DNA of 53,462 nt from Nakamurella silvestris (GTDB lineage Bacteria > Actinomycetota > Actinomycetes > Mycobacteriales > Nakamurellaceae). Both the position numbers and the translations under genes were made by a program. Below, in pieces: positions 35,919-44,587 of the stretch (position 1 is its first letter; the number at the start of each line of letters is the position of its first letter). The stretch is from contig QXCQ01000165.1 in NCBI GenBank assembly GCA_003576535.1, forward strand, positions 1-53,462, in the 5' to 3' direction. Below the pieces are notes generated by a model. That model was not told the DNA's origin. It worked only from the letters and a program-made list of their open reading frames with translations, and did no database searches.

Positions 35919-35982
35919 AGGCCCTGCACGGTGGTGTCAGCCACCGGGAGAGCCTCGGGCGGTGAGAAGGAAGGTCGCACCA

Positions 35983-36780
35983 GTGACTGACGTGAACAAC
36001 TCCGGCCAGGACGACTCCGGCCTGAACAACCTGGACCAGCCCACTCCGATGGTCGATCTCGCGGCACCGGTCGGGCCGGGCCGGCGACGACGTGTCCGGG
36101 TCGGGGTGGTGGCAGGTATCGCTGCCCTGACCCTGGCCGGCGGCGGACTGACCGCCGTCGCCTTCGCCTCTTCGTCGACGCCGGGGGCCGCGGTCGCCGC
36201 TCCCACCAGCGGGGCGGAACCCACCGACGGGGCGACCCCCACCGACGGGGCGACCCCGACCGATGGAGCCACCCCGCCGGCCGACGGGTCGGCGGCCCCC
36301 GGTGCCCCCACCGATCGCACGCCGAAGGTCCGTACCCCGCACCTGGACGGCACCGTCACCTCGGTGGACGGGTCGAAGATCCTGATCAAGGACCGTGACG
36401 GGTTCACCCGGACGATCATCGTGTCCAGCAGCACCACGTACACCGACGATCTGACCGCCGACATCGCGGTGGGGGCCAAGATCCGGGCGGAGGGTGCGGT
36501 CGATACTGACGGCACCTCCCTCGACGCCACCACGGTCGGTGTCGACAACGGCCCGCAGGGCCGGGGTCCGGGCGGGTTCGGCGGTCGTGGTCCCGGTGGA
36601 CCGGGCGGCCACGGCGGCTGGGGCGGTCCGCGCCCGGACGGCGCAGCCCCGGACGGTTCTGCCCCGGACGGTTCTGCCCCGGACGGTTCGGCCCCGGGAG
36701 GTTCCACCGGCGGCACGACCGACGGCACCAGCCCGGCCACCCCGGCCCCGAGCACCGAGTCGGCACCCAGCACCTCCTGA
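35983..36780 (+). CDS. Single-pass exported protein with a DUF5666-like domain and repeat linkers
   Basis: A 265-residue protein. A cytoplasmic N-terminus (1-35) with a basic PGRRRRVRV precedes one membrane helix (about 43-63). A linker with three DGATPT repeats follows, then a compact beta domain at about 115-190 (HLDGTVTSVDGSKILIKDRD...) resembling DUF5666, and a Gly-rich and DGSAP-repeat tail. The GTG start has GAAGGAAGG 8 nt upstream; seven earlier codons are unsupported. It is divergent from the two-component pair and probably its output. Function is unknown. Confidence 0.78.
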   Translation: MTDVNNSGQDDSGLNNLDQPTPMVDLAAPVGPGRRRRVRVGVVAGIAALTLAGGGLTAVAFASSSTPGAAVAAPTSGAEPTDGATPTDGATPTDGATPPADGSAAPGAPTDRTPKVRTPHLDGTVTSVDGSKILIKDRDGFTRTIIVSSSTTYTDDLTADIAVGAKIRAEGAVDTDGTSLDATTVGVDNGPQGRGPGGFGGRGPGGPGGHGGWGGPRPDGAAPDGSAPDGSAPDGSAPGGSTGGTTDGTSPATPAPSTESAPSTS

Positions 36781-36795
36781 CCGGTTCCCCAAGCC

Positions 36796-36849
36796 CCCGC
36801 GAGTGGACTGCCACCCCCTGCCCCCGGGGTGTGGCAGTCCACTCGCGGG
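36796..36849. repeat. Long perfect palindrome, family B, copy 2
   Basis: 19-bp perfect arms (CCCGCGAGTGGACTGCCAC, 36796-36814, with 36831-36849). The interior is C/G-rich. It begins 16 nt after the stop of the DUF5666-like gene. It is related to the copy at 27836 with compensated changes. Confidence 0.93.
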
Positions 36850-36895
36850 TAGATTCCGTTCTGCCACCGACGCCCGGCCGAATGGGAGAACCGCC

Positions 36896-38140
36896 ATGTC
36901 CACCACACCTTTGACCGGTGACGAGTTGGCCGAGATCTATCGTGATCTCCACCAGCACCCCGAACTGTCATTCCAGGAGCACCGCACGGCCGAGATCGTC
37001 GCCGGGAAGCTGGCCTCCTGGGGGTACGAGGTGATCACCGGGATCGGTGGCACCGGCGTCGTCGGCATCCTCGAGAACGGCCCGGGGCCAACGGCTCTGC
37101 TGCGCGCCGACATGGACGGTCTGCCGGTGCTCGAGGACACCGGAGCGGCCTATGCCAGTGCGGCCCGCGGTACGGATCCGGCGGGCGAGGACGTGCCCGT
37201 CATGCACGCCTGCGGCCATGACGTCCACGTCACCTGCCTGCTCGGGGCGGCGGCCCACCTGGCCGCCCGGCGCGAGGAGTACTCGGGTCGGCTGATCGTG
37301 CTCTTCCAGCCGGCCGAGGAGCTCGGCTCCGGTGCCAGGGCGATGATCGAGGACGGCCTGTTCGAGCGTTGCGGGAAGCCGGATGTTGTTCTGGGCCAAC
37401 ATGTTGCGCCCTTCCCTGTCGGGTTCATCGGCCTGCGGGAGGGGGCGGCGATGGCCGCGGCGGACTCGTTGACGGTGACCCTGCACGGGTCAGGGGCGCA
37501 CGGCTCCCGGCCGGAGGCCTCTGTCGACCCGATCGTCATGGCGGCGTCGACGATCATGAAACTGCAGACGATCGTCTCCCGGGAGACCGCCGGGACCGAA
37601 ACTGCCGTGGTGACGGTGGGTTCCATCCATTCCGGTACCAAGGACAACATCATTCCCGATGATGCGGTGCTCAAACTCAACATCCGTACCTTCGACCCGA
37701 AGGTACGCGATCGCACCCTGTCCGCGATCGATCGGATCGTCAAGGCCGAGGCGGAGGGTTCCGGTGCCCCCCGGCCGGCAGAGGTGGAGCACAACCTCCA
37801 TTTCCCCGCACTGGTCAACGATTCCGCCGGAACGGTCCGGGTCCGGGAGGCCTTCTGCGGCTGGCTCGGTGCCGAGCGGGTGCTCGATCCGGGTCCGGCG
37901 ACCGGAAGCGAGGATGTCGGCCAACTGGCCGAGGCCGCGGGTGCGCCGTGTGTGTTCTGGTTCCTCGGGGGTGCGGATCCCGCACCGTTCGCGGCGGCCA
38001 CCTCCCAGCTGGAGCAGATGGAGATCATGCGGCAGATCCCGAGCAACCACTCGCCGCGGTACCTGCCTGTCGTCGACCCGACCCTGTCCCTGGGTGTCGA
38101 GGCGTTGCTGGTGGCTGTCCGGACCTGGCTCCCCGCTTAA
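36896..38140 (+). CDS. M20-family amidohydrolase
   Basis: A 414-residue metal-dependent hydrolase of the M20D (hippurate/N-acyl amino acid amidohydrolase) type. It shows DLHQHPELSFQEHRTA, LRADMDGLPVLEDTG, the metal ligands in MHACGHDVHVTCLLGAA and FQPAEELGSGA, and a lid domain with GSGAHGSRPEASVDPI. It should cleave acyl groups from amino acids or related amides; the exact substrate is unknown. GGGAGA precedes the ATG by 6-7 nt. It is followed by a family A palindrome after 9 nt. Confidence 0.92.
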   Translation: MSTTPLTGDELAEIYRDLHQHPELSFQEHRTAEIVAGKLASWGYEVITGIGGTGVVGILENGPGPTALLRADMDGLPVLEDTGAAYASAARGTDPAGEDVPVMHACGHDVHVTCLLGAAAHLAARREEYSGRLIVLFQPAEELGSGARAMIEDGLFERCGKPDVVLGQHVAPFPVGFIGLREGAAMAAADSLTVTLHGSGAHGSRPEASVDPIVMAASTIMKLQTIVSRETAGTETAVVTVGSIHSGTKDNIIPDDAVLKLNIRTFDPKVRDRTLSAIDRIVKAEAEGSGAPRPAEVEHNLHFPALVNDSAGTVRVREAFCGWLGAERVLDPGPATGSEDVGQLAEAAGAPCVFWFLGGADPAPFAAATSQLEQMEIMRQIPSNHSPRYLPVVDPTLSLGVEALLVAVRTWLPA

Positions 38141-38148
38141 CGCCTTCC

Positions 38149-38218
38149 GTTCCCGCGCACGTTGTTGCTCCTCGCGCACGAAACATCGTGCGCGAGGAGC
38201 AGTTTCGTGCGCGGGAAC
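38149..38218. repeat. Long nested palindrome, family A, copy 3
   Basis: The outer arms GTTCCCGCGCAC (38149-38160) and 38207-38218 pair over 12 bp; the inner arms GCTCCTCGCGCACGA and TCGTGCGCGAGGAGC pair over 15 bp. It is almost identical to copies at 8400 and 16482. It sits exactly 9 nt from each of the two convergent stops. Confidence 0.93.
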
Positions 38219-38226
38219 AGGGGGTG

Positions 38227-38898
38227 TCAGTGGTGACGGTCGTTGCTCACGGCGGCATCGAGGGTCGACTGCACGGCTTCCACGGTCAACCGGTGCCAGG
38301 TGGCGGCCCGGCTCAGCATCGCGTGACCGGTCCCGGTGAGCACCGTGTTGTCCAGGACCGCCCCGGCCGCCTCGGCCCGCTCGAAGTACCTTTCCGAATA
38401 CGCCACGGGGGTGACGCGGTCCATGGAGCCCTGGATCACCGTCAGTCGGACGCCGGCGAGCTGACTGACCGGATCGCTCTCCTCCACCCAGGGGGCCAGG
38501 ACCACGATCCCGCAGACCTGCGTCTCATCGGCGAGCCGGAGCACCGTGCGGGCACCCATCGAGTGCCCGACCAGGACGACCGGCCGACCCGGGTAGTGCC
38601 GCTGGACATGGCCGAGGGCCCAGTACAGGTCGGCCTGCGGGGAACTGCCGCTGCCGTTCCAGCCCCGGATCGCCAGCTGGACCCGGAACACCGCGGTCGC
38701 GGGGGTGCGGACCTTGCGGGCGATGGCCGAGGCGAACGGCCGCAACCGGAGCACGGCGACGTTCCAGGCCCGGCCGCGTTCGGTACTGCGCTCCTTGCCG
38801 CCGTGCACCACGAGCACCACCGCAGCGGCTTGCTCGGCGGGGCCGCGGGCGACGGCTCCGACAGGGATCAGGTGGGCACCGTGGTCAGAGGTCAACAT
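38227..38898 (-). CDS. Alpha/beta hydrolase
   Basis: A 223-residue hydrolase. LVLVVHGG marks the oxyanion region, VVLVGHSMGARTVL carries the nucleophile Ser, GSMDRVTP the Asp and TGTGHAML the His. There is no signal peptide, so it should be cytoplasmic. The substrate (ester, peptide or other) cannot be read. The ATG is at 38898; AGGGG stands very close to it. Confidence 0.85.
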   Translation of the reverse strand: MLTSDHGAHLIPVGAVARGPAEQAAAVVLVVHGGKERSTERGRAWNVAVLRLRPFASAIARKVRTPATAVFRVQLAIRGWNGSGSSPQADLYWALGHVQRHYPGRPVVLVGHSMGARTVLRLADETQVCGIVVLAPWVEESDPVSQLAGVRLTVIQGSMDRVTPVAYSERYFERAEAAGAVLDNTVLTGTGHAMLSRAATWHRLTVEAVQSTLDAAVSNDRHH

Positions 38899-39046
38899 GG
38901 CCCCTATTCGTAGGCGATGGGGCTACCGGTTGGTAGCACCGTCCAGTCTGCTCCGTCACACGACGGGCACGTCGGCGGCCAGGTCGGGGCTTCGACGGTG
39001 GCAGCGGCTCCGACAACGGTAGGACCAGCTGTGACACACTCCGGCG

Positions 39047-39592
39047 ATGTCGATGACGACCCCGAACACGACGCCCTTTCCGCCCACCGGCCCGGTACGG
39101 CTGGTGGAGGTGGGCCGGACCGATCGGGCGGTGCTCGGCAACCTCGGTCAGCTCCACCGGCACGATCTTTCCGAGGCGTACCGGCTGCTCCCGAATGCGG
39201 ACGGCACCTACAACAACGGTCGGCTGGACAGTTTCCTGGCCGGGCCCGAACCCGGCCATCAGGCCTGGTTGATCATGGTGGCCGATCGGCTCGCCGGGTT
39301 CGTGATGACCGCACCCGCCCCGGGCGGCGGGAGGTCCGTCGCCGATTTCTTCGTGGTGCGGGCAGCGCGACGGTTCGGCGTGGGCTCGGAGGCGGCCCGT
39401 CAGACCGTCGCGCTCTTCCCGGGACGCTGGGCGATCGGCTTCCAGTCCTACAACCCCGGGGTGGCCGCGTTCTGGTCGCGCCTGGCCAGCGAGCTCGTGG
39501 GACAGGACTGGCGGATGTTCGACGATCCGCCGCCGCCGGGACGCCCGGCCGACAGCTGGATCGTGTTCGACACCGGCCGACCGCAGCCCTGA
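39047..39592 (+). CDS. GNAT-family acetyltransferase-like protein
   Basis: A 181-residue protein with an N-terminal disordered stretch and a GNAT fold: LIMVADRLAGFVMTAP (beta4), SVADFFVVRAARRFGVGSEA (beta4/acetyl-CoA loop) and WAIGFQSYNPGVAAFWSRLA (the C-terminal NPxAxxFW pattern). Relatives are often annotated as acetyltransferases of unknown substrate. It is isolated from its neighbours. ATG 39047 lacks a clear ribosome site. Confidence 0.78.
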   Translation: MSMTTPNTTPFPPTGPVRLVEVGRTDRAVLGNLGQLHRHDLSEAYRLLPNADGTYNNGRLDSFLAGPEPGHQAWLIMVADRLAGFVMTAPAPGGGRSVADFFVVRAARRFGVGSEAARQTVALFPGRWAIGFQSYNPGVAAFWSRLASELVGQDWRMFDDPPPPGRPADSWIVFDTGRPQP

Positions 39593-39611
39593 CCAGGTCC
39601 GACAGGCGATT

Positions 39612-40064
39612 GTGGACAGAGCCCTCCTGGTCGGACCCGCTCCGGGCATGCTCTCGGCCATGATCAACCCCGTACAGGCCGGTGAGCTGGAACTGACCAG
39701 CGACGACCGGATCATCACCATGTGGAAGGAGATGATCGGTGAGGCCATCAGCCCCGGTCAGCTCTGGATCCTTCCGTTGTCCCCGGACCAGCGCCCCCTG
39801 GGGAAAGTACTCGTCAACGCCGGTCTTCCCCATCCACCCGTCCCGGAGGACCTGCACCGGACCATGCTCCGGCTGGCCGACGAGGCCCCCGACGCGACGG
39901 CGGCGGTCTACCTGTTGGAGCGCACCGGTGCGGCCGGGATCGAGGTGCGCGATCTCGCGTGGGTGGAGGCGATCTGCCGCACCGCCCGGGTCTCCCGGAA
40001 GGCGGTCCACGGTGTCTACCTGTGTCATCCCGGCGGTTTCGCCGTGCTGAGCCCGGTCCGATGA
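39612..40064 (+). CDS. Conserved hypothetical protein
   Basis: A 150-residue protein read from GTG 39612; ATG codons at 39648 and 39660 are alternatives, and the last gives a natural N-terminus MINPVQAGELELTS. It contains PGQLWILPLSPDQRPLGKVL, RTMLRLADEAPDATAAVYLL and GVYLCHPGGFAVL. The pattern resembles small actinobacterial proteins with a RadC/JAB-like or sigma-associated look, but I do not recognise it with certainty. It is soluble, with no membrane segments. Confidence 0.6.
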   Translation: MDRALLVGPAPGMLSAMINPVQAGELELTSDDRIITMWKEMIGEAISPGQLWILPLSPDQRPLGKVLVNAGLPHPPVPEDLHRTMLRLADEAPDATAAVYLLERTGAAGIEVRDLAWVEAICRTARVSRKAVHGVYLCHPGGFAVLSPVR

Positions 40065-40226
40065 GTGGTTCCTCGACGGAGGGCCTGTCGGCGCCGTCGG
40101 GGGTCGGTGGCATGATCCGCCTCATCGTGATCGATGACCTCGGTGGCGTGAGAGACCGGAATTCACCGCTGCCGGATCCGGCAGCGACGGGACAGGGAAC
40201 GACGAGACAGGGAACGAGGCGGCCGG

Positions 40227-40634
40227 GTGGCGCGACGGGCAGTGACACGGACGGAGCTGGACTCGGCGCTGGAGTTGGTGCGGCCAGGAACACCGTTGAC
40301 GGCCGTCCAGACCCGGGACACGGTCCGCACCACCCTGCGCTGGTTCGCCCAGATCCACGAGGGCCACACGGTCGAGGTCCGGGTGCCACCGCACGCCGCC
40401 GTCCAGGCCGTCGACGGTCCCCGACACACCCGGGGGACCCCGCCCAATGTCATCGAGATGTCCCCGGCCGTCTGGCTTGACCTGGTCGCGGGCCGTCTGA
40501 CCTGGGAGGAGGCGGTCGAGGGTGGAAAACTGCATGCCAGTGGGATCCGCGCCGACCTGGCCGGTCTGCTGCCGCTGACGGGCCGGGAGCCGCTGCCGGG
40601 CCAGGAGTCCCTGCCGGGCCGGGAACCGTGGTGA
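40227..40634 (+). CDS. Sterol-carrier-family small protein (Rv0807-like)
   Basis: A 135-residue protein. The middle has VEVRVPPHAAVQAVDGPRHT followed by NVIEMSPAVWLDLVAGRLTW, the pattern of actinobacterial sterol-carrier-like proteins found upstream of purF, as Rv0807 is in Mycobacterium tuberculosis. The C-terminus carries three copies of a hexapeptide (LTGREP, LPGQES, LPGREP) encoded by an 18-nt tandem repeat (about 40574-40626), unusual for the family. The role is unknown. The upstream gap 40065-40226 holds a direct repeat of ACAGGGAACGA (around 40190 and 40205) but no gene. Confidence 0.8.
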   Translation: MARRAVTRTELDSALELVRPGTPLTAVQTRDTVRTTLRWFAQIHEGHTVEVRVPPHAAVQAVDGPRHTRGTPPNVIEMSPAVWLDLVAGRLTWEEAVEGGKLHASGIRADLAGLLPLTGREPLPGQESLPGREPW

Positions 40635-41587
40635 GGACACCGCTGACTCCCGCGGAGAAATGGATGCGCCTGTCCGGTGTGCCCACCTTCATCCGCGGCG
40701 AGAACCGGTTGATCCGGGTGGCCTCGAAACCCTGGCAGGTGCTGCTGTCGGCCGCCGCCGTCATCGCGGTCGTGGTGGTCGCGGCCGCGCTGGCCGACCT
40801 CGGCAGCATCCTCGTGAACGGATGGGTGCTGGCAACCGTGCTGGTCCTGTCCCTGGTGGTGGGCTACGTGGCCATCGCCGTGGGTCTGGGTCCGATCACC
40901 GTGTTCACCGTGCGCTGGTTCCTGCAGACCCTGTGGCGCGGCGGGTCCGGAATGCTGCACGTCCTGCCGTTGTTGCTGGTAGCGGTCACCTTCTTCTTCA
41001 TGACGGCCGAGACCTGGCAGTCCATCGGACGGTTGAAGGGCCTCCCGCTGGTGCTCAGCTCGCTGCTGCTGGTCGGGGTGGCGGTGGCCTTCCTGGTCCG
41101 CCGCGGATCCACGGACGTCGAGGAACTCGGTCGGTTCGCCGATACCGAGGCGGTGCGCGAGGCCCTGCCGGCGGAGCTGCGACCCGCCGGTTCGCTGCGG
41201 TACACCACCCCGGCCCTGAGCTGGGGTGAGCGACTGAACCTGACCGTCATCTCGGTGCTCGGCAAGGTGTTCGTCGCTGCCGTCGTCGGCCTGGCCATTT
41301 TCGTCTTCTTCGTGGTCTTCGGCCTGTTCACCATCACCGCCCAGGTGGCCGGGGCGTGGTCGGCGGGGGAGCCGGACATCTGGTGGCAGTTCACCATGGC
41401 CGGTCACGGCTACGCCCTGACGGCCGAACATCTGCGGGTCTCGGCCTTCCTCGGGGTCTTTTCCGCCCTGTACTTCATCGTCTCCTCCGCATCGGACCGT
41501 GACCTGGCCAAATCCCTGTCCAGCGCCGCCGAGGACCATGTCCGCAGCTGTCTCGCCGTGCGTGCGGTCTACCGGGGTTCCCGGTGA
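40628..41587 (+). CDS. Multi-pass membrane protein, function unknown
   Basis: A 319-residue protein with about seven hydrophobic helices, including VLLSAAAVIAVVVVAAALA, LHVLPLLLVAVTFFFM and KVFVAAVVGLAIFVFFVVFG. A soluble loop at about 160-205 carries FADTEAVREALPAELRPAG. Similar proteins occur near purF in other actinobacteria, with no known function. GTG 40628 overlaps the stop of the preceding gene; the next codon is also GTG. It is translationally coupled to the sterol-carrier-like gene. Confidence 0.75.
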   Translation: MVRTPLTPAEKWMRLSGVPTFIRGENRLIRVASKPWQVLLSAAAVIAVVVVAAALADLGSILVNGWVLATVLVLSLVVGYVAIAVGLGPITVFTVRWFLQTLWRGGSGMLHVLPLLLVAVTFFFMTAETWQSIGRLKGLPLVLSSLLLVGVAVAFLVRRGSTDVEELGRFADTEAVREALPAELRPAGSLRYTTPALSWGERLNLTVISVLGKVFVAAVVGLAIFVFFVVFGLFTITAQVAGAWSAGEPDIWWQFTMAGHGYALTAEHLRVSAFLGVFSALYFIVSSASDRDLAKSLSSAAEDHVRSCLAVRAVYRGSR

Positions 41588-41636
41588 CCTTCCTCGCCGG
41601 GAGGGTGACGAAGGAGAAGAAGCCGGGCAAAGCGGC

Positions 41637-41642
41637 TAGAGT
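41637..41642 (+). promoter_or_regulatory. Putative -10 element of purF
   Basis: TAGAGT lies 76 nt before the purF GTG in the 130-nt gap after the membrane-protein gene. No good -35 element is visible. Confidence 0.35.
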
Positions 41643-41717
41643 GGGGACACGTTGATCCTCCGGCGTTCGCGGCTTACCGGCGACGTCGATCCCTATCTCC
41701 TAAAGGAGCGCGATCAC

Positions 41718-43304
41718 GTGGGACCCGGCGCCGACCCGAAGCGTAGTAGTGCCGTTCTGATAGCCAACCCCGACCTCTCCGTACCGCTGGCCGACCCGGC
41801 CGCACCGGTGCCGACCCTGGTCGATGACGATCCCCGCGAGGAATGTGGCGTCTTCGGCGTCTGGGCCCCGGGGGACGAGGTCGCCAAACTCGCCTACTAC
41901 GGCCTCTACGCCCTGCAGCACCGCGGCCAGGAGGCTGCCGGTATCGCGGTCGCCAACGGCAGCGAGATCGTGGTCTTCAAGGACCTCGGCCTGGTCTCCC
42001 AGGTGTTCGACGAGCAGATCCTGTCCTCCTTGCAGGGCAACATCGCCGTCGGTCACTGCCGGTACTCGACCACCGGCGGCAACAACTGGGCCAACGCCCA
42101 GCCGGCCTTCGCCCAGACCCCGGTCGGGTCCAGCCTGGCCATGGGCCACAACGGCAACCTGGTCAACACCGCCGAACTCGCGGTCAAGGCCGACGCCCTT
42201 CCCGGCAAACGGGCCCGGATGGGTTCGACGACCGACTCCGACGTGGTGATCCGGCTGCTCGCCGCCGCCAGCGCCGACTCCTCCGTCCAGGCTGCCGCGA
42301 TGGAGCTGTTCCCGCAGCTCAAGGGTGCCTTCTGCTTCGTGTTCTGCGACGAGAACACCCTGTACGCCGCCCGCGACCCGCAGGGCATCCGCCCGCTGGT
42401 GCTGGGACGGCTCGACCGCGGTTGGGTCGTCGCCTCCGAGACCGCGGCCCTGGACATCGTCGGTGCCTCCTTCGTCCGCGAGGTCGAACCGGGTGAGCTG
42501 CTCGCGATCGACGAGGACGGCCTGCGCAGCGAGAGCTTCGCCCCGGCCGACCCCAAGGGCTGCGTCTTCGAGTACGTCTACCTGGCCCGCCCGGACACCT
42601 CCATCGCCGGCCGCGGTGTGCATGCCGCCCGCGTCGACATCGGACGCCGGTTGGCGGCCGAGGCCCCGGTCGAGGCCGATCTGGTGATCCCCACCCCGGA
42701 ATCCGGGACCCCGGCGGCCATCGGATACGCCCAGGCCTCCGGCATCCCCTACGGCCAGGGCCTGGTCAAGAACGCCTATGTCGGCCGGACCTTCATCCAG
42801 CCCTCGCAGACCATCCGTCAGCTCGGCATCCGGTTGAAGCTGAACCCGCTGCGCGACGTCATCCGCGGCAAACGCCTGGTGGTGGTGGACGACTCCATCG
42901 TGCGTGGCAACACCCAGCGCGCGCTGGTGCGGATGTTGCGCGAAGCCGGTGCTCTGGAGGTCCACGTCCGGATCGCCTCCCCGCCCGTGCGCTGGCCCTG
43001 CTTCTACGGGATCGACTTCGCCTCCCGTGCGGAGCTGATCGCCAACGCCGGTGAGGTGGACGCCGTCCGCCGCTCCATCGGGGCGGACACCCTCGGGTAC
43101 GTCTCCCTCGACGCGCTCGTCGCTGCCACCGAGCAGCCCAAGAATCGTTTGTGCATGGCCTGTTTCTCCGGCAACTACCCCATTGAAATCCCCGACCAAA
43201 TCGGCAAGCACGTGCTGGAGGGAATCGCGCGCGGCGTCGCCGGCGATGCGAGTCCCGTGCACGCGGCTACCTACGGCGCCGAGGACGCCTTGACGCGACC
43301 GTGA
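41718..43304 (+). CDS. purF: Amidophosphoribosyltransferase
   Basis: First committed enzyme of purine synthesis: PRPP plus glutamine gives phosphoribosylamine. The 528-residue protein has a propeptide of about 42 residues ending DDDPREE before the catalytic Cys43 (ECGVFGVWAPG). The glutaminase domain is followed by a phosphoribosyltransferase domain with the PRPP loop LVVVDDSIVRGNTQ. Cysteines in KGCVFEYVYL, RWPCFYGIDF and LCMACFSGNYP fit the iron-sulfur type of PurF. AAAGGAG stands 9 nt before GTG 41718, which sets the start. The stop overlaps purM as GTGA. Confidence 0.95.
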   Translation: MGPGADPKRSSAVLIANPDLSVPLADPAAPVPTLVDDDPREECGVFGVWAPGDEVAKLAYYGLYALQHRGQEAAGIAVANGSEIVVFKDLGLVSQVFDEQILSSLQGNIAVGHCRYSTTGGNNWANAQPAFAQTPVGSSLAMGHNGNLVNTAELAVKADALPGKRARMGSTTDSDVVIRLLAAASADSSVQAAAMELFPQLKGAFCFVFCDENTLYAARDPQGIRPLVLGRLDRGWVVASETAALDIVGASFVREVEPGELLAIDEDGLRSESFAPADPKGCVFEYVYLARPDTSIAGRGVHAARVDIGRRLAAEAPVEADLVIPTPESGTPAAIGYAQASGIPYGQGLVKNAYVGRTFIQPSQTIRQLGIRLKLNPLRDVIRGKRLVVVDDSIVRGNTQRALVRMLREAGALEVHVRIASPPVRWPCFYGIDFASRAELIANAGEVDAVRRSIGADTLGYVSLDALVAATEQPKNRLCMACFSGNYPIEIPDQIGKHVLEGIARGVAGDASPVHAATYGAEDALTRP

Positions 43305-44446
43305 CCAATAACGTGACCAGTGACCACAACACCGACCGGGTGAAGACCAAGCACCCGGATGCCTCCCACCCGATCGGATCCGGCCCGACCTACGCCGGTG
43401 CCGGGGTGTCGATCGCGGCCGGTGACGCCGCCGTCGAGCTGATGAAGAAGCACACGGCCCGGACCCACCGCCCCGAGGTCCTCGGTGGCCTCGGCGGGTT
43501 CGCCTCCCTCTTCCGCCTCCCGGCAGGCAGGTACAAGGATCCGATCCTGGCCTCCTCCTCGGACGGCGTCGGCACGAAGATCGCCATCGCCCAGGAGATG
43601 GACATCCACGACACCATCGGCATCGACCTGGTGGCCATGGTCGTCGACGACCTGGTCGCCTGTGGTGCCGAGCCGCTGTTCCTGCAGGACTACATCGCCT
43701 GCGGCAAGGTCAACCCGGAGAAGATCGCCACCATCGTCGGTGGCATCGCCGAGGGTTGTGTGCGCTCCGGTACCGCCCTGGTCGGCGGCGAGACCGCCGA
43801 ACACCCCGGTCTGATGGCCGCGGACGACTACGACCTCGCCTCCACCGCGGTGGGGATCGTCGAGGCCGAGGACATCCTCGGTGCCGAGAAGGTCCGCGAG
43901 GGTGACGTCGTCATCGCCCTGGCCTCCTCCGGCGTCCACTCCAACGGGTACTCGATGATCCGGCACGTGCTGCTGGACATCGCCCGGCTGCCGCTGGACG
44001 GCCACGTCGAGGAGTTCGGCCGCACCCTCGGCGAGGAACTGCTCGAGCCGTGCCGCATCTACGCGCTGGACTGCCTGGCCCTGGCCCGTGACACCGATGT
44101 GCACGCCTACGCGCACATCACCGGTGGCGGTCTGGCCGGCAACCTGGCCCGGGTCATCCCGGAGGGGCTGACGGCCCGCCTGGATCGTCGTACCTGGTCC
44201 CCGGCCCCGGTCTTCGGGTTCGTTCGTGGCTACGGTCGGGTCGAGCGCGCCGAGATGGAACACGCCTTCAACATGGGTGTCGGCATGGTCGCCGTCATCA
44301 ACGAGGCCGATGTCGACCTCGCGTTGGCGATCCTGACCGCCCGCCATGTCCCGGCCTGGGTCATCGGTTCGGTCGAGAAGACCGTCGACGGCGCCACCGG
44401 TGTGGATGCCCGTGCGATCCTGCAGGGCGACCACCCCCGCTTCTAG
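43301..44446 (+). CDS. purM: Phosphoribosylformylglycinamidine cyclo-ligase (AIR synthetase)
   Basis: Closes the imidazole ring (FGAM to AIR). The 381-residue protein shows YAGAGVSIAAGDAAVELMKK, ASSSDGVGTKIAIAQ, GIDLVAMVVDDLVACGAEPL and HITGGGLAGNLARV. It is about 25 residues longer at the N-terminus than many relatives; GTG 43313 is an alternative start. GTG 43301 overlaps the purF stop by 4 nt, so the two genes are coupled. Confidence 0.95.
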   Translation: MTNNVTSDHNTDRVKTKHPDASHPIGSGPTYAGAGVSIAAGDAAVELMKKHTARTHRPEVLGGLGGFASLFRLPAGRYKDPILASSSDGVGTKIAIAQEMDIHDTIGIDLVAMVVDDLVACGAEPLFLQDYIACGKVNPEKIATIVGGIAEGCVRSGTALVGGETAEHPGLMAADDYDLASTAVGIVEAEDILGAEKVREGDVVIALASSGVHSNGYSMIRHVLLDIARLPLDGHVEEFGRTLGEELLEPCRIYALDCLALARDTDVHAYAHITGGGLAGNLARVIPEGLTARLDRRTWSPAPVFGFVRGYGRVERAEMEHAFNMGVGMVAVINEADVDLALAILTARHVPAWVIGSVEKTVDGATGVDARAILQGDHPRF

Positions 44447-44457
44447 AGCTTTCCGCT

Positions 44458-44523
44458 TCCCGCGCACCCTCTTCGTTCTCGCGCACCGTGTTCGGTGCGC
44501 GAGAACGAGGACGGTGCGCGGGA
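44458..44523. repeat. Long nested palindrome, family A (GTTCTC subtype)
   Basis: Outer arms TCCCGCGCACC (44458-44468) and 44513-44523 pair over 11 bp; inner arms TCGTTCTCGCGCACCG (44473-44488) and 44493-44508 pair over 16 bp around TGTT. The outer arm is shared with other family A members, while the inner arm differs on both sides. It begins 12 nt after purM. Confidence 0.93.
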
Positions 44524-44587
44524 GTCGTTGTGGGGTGGGGCCGTCGACGTCCGTGTCGGCTGCCGGTCAGGCGGTGCCGACGTCCGG

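Noticed and set aside
40061-40480. Possible gene starting at ATG 40061 overlapping the preceding stop
   Set aside because: The frame overlaps most of the sterol-carrier-like gene, has Gly/Pro/Arg-rich shadow composition and no ribosome site or family motif.
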